Below are positions 62,389 through 64,000 of a DNA stretch of 64,000 bases, one piece after another. The notes under the pieces were generated by a model. That model was not told the origin of the DNA, searched no databases, and saw only the letters and a program-made list of their open reading frames with translations. Source of the stretch: JAFGHJ01 sp964525555 (GTDB lineage Bacteria > Hydrothermota > UBA3072); contig CAZGHN010000004.1 in assembly GCA_964525555.1 (NCBI GenBank), positions 62,001-126,000 on the forward strand. The letters are read 5' to 3'. Positions within the stretch are counted from its first letter, which is position 1; each line of letters starts with the position of its first letter. Made by a program: the position numbers and the translations under genes.

Positions 62389-63276
62389 ATGTTAACGGAT
62401 AATATTCTTGATTTAATTGGTAATACTCCTGTAATTCAACTGAAAGGAGAAGATGTCTTTGTTAAAGCAGAGTTCTTGAATCCCGGAGGAAGCATAAAAG
62501 ACCGTGTGGCTCTTGCAATGATTGAAGGAGCCGAGAGAGATAACCGGCTTAATAAAAATTCGATTATTGTAGAGCCTACTTCAGGAAATACAGGTATTGG
62601 GATAGCGCTCGTAGGCAGATTAAAAGGTTATCAGGTAAAGATTGTAATGCCGGAGAATATGAGTATCGAGCGGAAAAAATTGATAAGTACCTTAGGAGCA
62701 GAGCTTATCCTTACTCCGGCTGAAGACGGTATTAAGGGCTCGGTAGATTATGTGGAAAAAATGGCTGCAAACGACCCTAATGTTGTGGTGTGCCAGCAAT
62801 TCGAAAATCCAGATAATCCGCGAATTCATTATGAAGAAACGGCTCATGAACTCTGGAGACAAATGAGAGGTGGGATAGAAAGTTTTGTTGCAGGTGTAGG
62901 CAGCGGCGGAACTCTCCAGGGTGTAGGTAAATTTCTTAAAGAGCATAATAGTAATATTAAAATTGTGGCTGTAGAGCCTAAAGATGTTTCTGCTCTTCTC
63001 GGACACGAACCGGGTCTTCACCAGATACAGGGGATAGGTGACGGGTTCATTCCTGATATTTTAGATGTATCTTTGGTGGATGAAGTTATTGAAGTTACGG
63101 ACGAAGATGCAATCGAGACTACTCGTCAGTTAGGTAGGGATTTTGGTTTGATGGTGGGAATTTCCTCCGGGGCAAACGTTTGGGCAGCTCGTGAGTTAGC
63201 CCGCAAGCACAAGGGAAATATAACTACCGTACTTCCTGACCGTGCCGAACGCTACTTCAGTACCTCATTGATGTAA
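62389..63276 (+). CDS. cysK: Cysteine synthase (O-acetylserine sulfhydrylase), CysK/CBS family
   Basis: PLP enzyme making cysteine from O-acetylserine and sulfide. The start is placed at 62389, not the upstream TTG/ATG at 62374/62377, because GGAGAGG at 62379-62385 is the ribosome site and MLTDNILDLIGNTP is the family N-terminus. 295 residues; Schiff-base lysine in GGSIKDR (K37), SGNTG at 65-69, GVGSGGTLQGVG (about 175), 'EVTDEDAIETTRQLGRDFGLMVGISSGAN' (about 235-263; GISSGAN). The length, without a regulatory domain, fits CysK. Confidence 0.93.
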   Translation: MLTDNILDLIGNTPVIQLKGEDVFVKAEFLNPGGSIKDRVALAMIEGAERDNRLNKNSIIVEPTSGNTGIGIALVGRLKGYQVKIVMPENMSIERKKLISTLGAELILTPAEDGIKGSVDYVEKMAANDPNVVVCQQFENPDNPRIHYEETAHELWRQMRGGIESFVAGVGSGGTLQGVGKFLKEHNSNIKIVAVEPKDVSALLGHEPGLHQIQGIGDGFIPDILDVSLVDEVIEVTDEDAIETTRQLGRDFGLMVGISSGANVWAARELARKHKGNITTVLPDRAERYFSTSLM

Positions 63277-63309
63277 ATTATATATTTTTTTTTGGGTGTT
63301 AGTTGAAAC

Positions 63310-63777
63310 ATGAAGTTCGAAATAAAACAAATAGGAATAATACACAGTCCTTATAAAACAAAAGAGGAGTGTCCGATTCAAGGGAACGTAAGACCTGAAA
63401 CAAGAGGACAGGTTGAAGTTTTTGATGAATATGCGGAAGCTCTGGAAACGATTGAAACCTTTTCGCATATAATGCTGTTTTTTATGCTCGATAGGTCCGG
63501 TGAGGTAAAATTATCCCGGCCAACTTTCCTTGACGAGAATCCCCACGGGGTTTTTGCCTCGAGACATCCCGCAAGGCCCAATGGAATCGGTTTTTCCATA
63601 GTGCGATTAGAAAAAAGGGATGGGAATATTTTATATGTGAGTGGCATAGATATGCTCGATAATTCACCTCTTATAGATATTAAACCTTATATACCGAGGT
63701 TCGATTGTTTTACGGATGCCAGCGAAGGATGGCTTGAGGGCAGAGAACTACGCCCTAAACCGAAAGGTAGAGAATAA
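63310..63777 (+). CDS. trmO: tRNA (N6-threonylcarbamoyladenosine(37)-N6)-methyltransferase
   Basis: SAM-dependent methylation of t6A37 in tRNA-Thr. 155 residues, the beta-barrel TsaA/TrmO fold: start 'IGIIHSPYKTKEECPIQG', 'RGQVEVFDEYAEALETIETFSHIMLFFML', SAM-binding 'GVFASRHPARPNGIGFSIVRLE', and 'GIDMLDNSPLIDIKPYIPRFD' (SPLIDIKPYIPRFD). The N-terminus and catalytic 'ASRHPARPN' are intact. It follows cysK by 33 bases and may share its promoter. There is no clear Shine-Dalgarno sequence. Confidence 0.92.
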   Translation: MKFEIKQIGIIHSPYKTKEECPIQGNVRPETRGQVEVFDEYAEALETIETFSHIMLFFMLDRSGEVKLSRPTFLDENPHGVFASRHPARPNGIGFSIVRLEKRDGNILYVSGIDMLDNSPLIDIKPYIPRFDCFTDASEGWLEGRELRPKPKGRE

Positions 63778-63780
63778 AGA

Positions 63781-63924
63781 TAGGATTAGTAGACAGGCGG
63801 GAAGATCAGCAGGGATTAAGGATTAGTTGGAAAGCAAGAAGAAAAGCAAGTATTAAGAAAATAACTTACCACTTAATCCATAACTCTTGAAGGTCTTACT
63901 TGTACTGCCTCTAATCCTATTCTT
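63781..63924 (+). repeat. Element E, copy 2
   Basis: Full-length relative of 7074-7219 in the same orientation (see that entry), with matching blocks 'ggattaaggattag', 'gaagaaaagcaag', 'cttaccacttaat' and 'ctaatcctattct'. Confidence 0.75.
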
Positions 63925-63972
63925 ATTTGTATTTCTGTGTGAGAATTAAAGTTTTTTTCGTTAGAAAAGTAC

Positions 63973-64000
63973 TTGACATTTAAAATTTTTTTAGTACGAT
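63973..64000 (+). promoter_or_regulatory. Promoter pointing off the right edge
   Basis: TTGACA (63973-63978), 16-base spacer, TACGAT (63995-64000). GTACTTGACATTT here is identical to the segment at 61596-61608. Confidence 0.65.

Overview
The window looks like a chromosomal segment of an uncultured, AT-rich (about 36% GC by eye), diderm bacterium. A candidate-phylum lineage such as WOR-3/Stahlbacteria or a relative in the Fibrobacterota-Bacteroidota-Cloacimonadota neighbourhood fits best. The reasons are PorV/UPF0164-type outer-membrane proteins, several secreted proteins with FlgD-like or T9SS-type C-terminal tails, a TonB-ExbB-ExbD set, a LolA-like protein, a long SRP RNA with an Alu domain, HslVU, and intergenic spaces packed with degenerate short-period repeats. 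The phylum is an inference; no rRNA gene is present. Layout, left to right. 1-3221 (+): the end of a gene entering from the left, an ExeA-type AAA ATPase and a large TPR protein. 3411-5231 (+): lysS-queF. 5336-6786 (-): a dolichol/phytol-kinase-like membrane enzyme and plsY. 6880-6953 (-): initiator tRNA-fMet. 7264-37991 (-): a 30-kb island of co-oriented envelope and secreted-protein genes. It holds a LolA-like protein, an LVIVD-repeat protein, a TolB-like lipoprotein, a 1635-aa pseudo-transglutaminase/NlpC-P60 protein, a propeller-like protein, a 4610-aa surface giant, a PorV-like protein, an NHL protein, a 783-aa barrel protein and three 119-aa four-helix-bundle genes. Two near-identical direct repeats carrying a strong promoter lie just inside its left end (7776-7892) and just outside its right end (38214-38330). 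38571-41265 (-): ffs (SRP RNA)-dnaX-ybaB-recR. 41487-50196 (-): an envelope operon of FlgD-tail protein, PorV protein, barrel-TPR fusion, exbB, two exbD, tonB and an OmpA-like protein. 50569-60582 (+): an 11-gene run from a second ExeA-type ATPase through dapF, guaB, hslV, hslU, a degenerate PTS-EIIA protein, vanZ-like, hisS, aspS and def to argF, almost every gene touching or overlapping the next. 61127-64000 (+): a second VanZ-like gene, a ferritin-like gene, cysK, trmO and a promoter pointing off the right edge. How it fits together: the housekeeping parts handle tRNA charging, protein export (SRP), DNA replication/repair, proteolysis and amino-acid synthesis. The minus-strand envelope genes look like a supply line for very large exported proteins: PorV-type barrels and sorting-tail cargo, energised envelope complexes (Ton/Exb) and peptidoglycan-associated proteins (OmpA-like, NlpC/P60). 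Recognisable promoters are close to TTGACA-N16-TATAWT, and three of them sit so close to the start codon that the mRNAs should be leaderless. The most unusual signals are the paired promoter-bearing repeats around the island, intergenic repeat families that are also read in frame inside three exported proteins, and several enzyme-fold proteins whose catalytic residues are gone.
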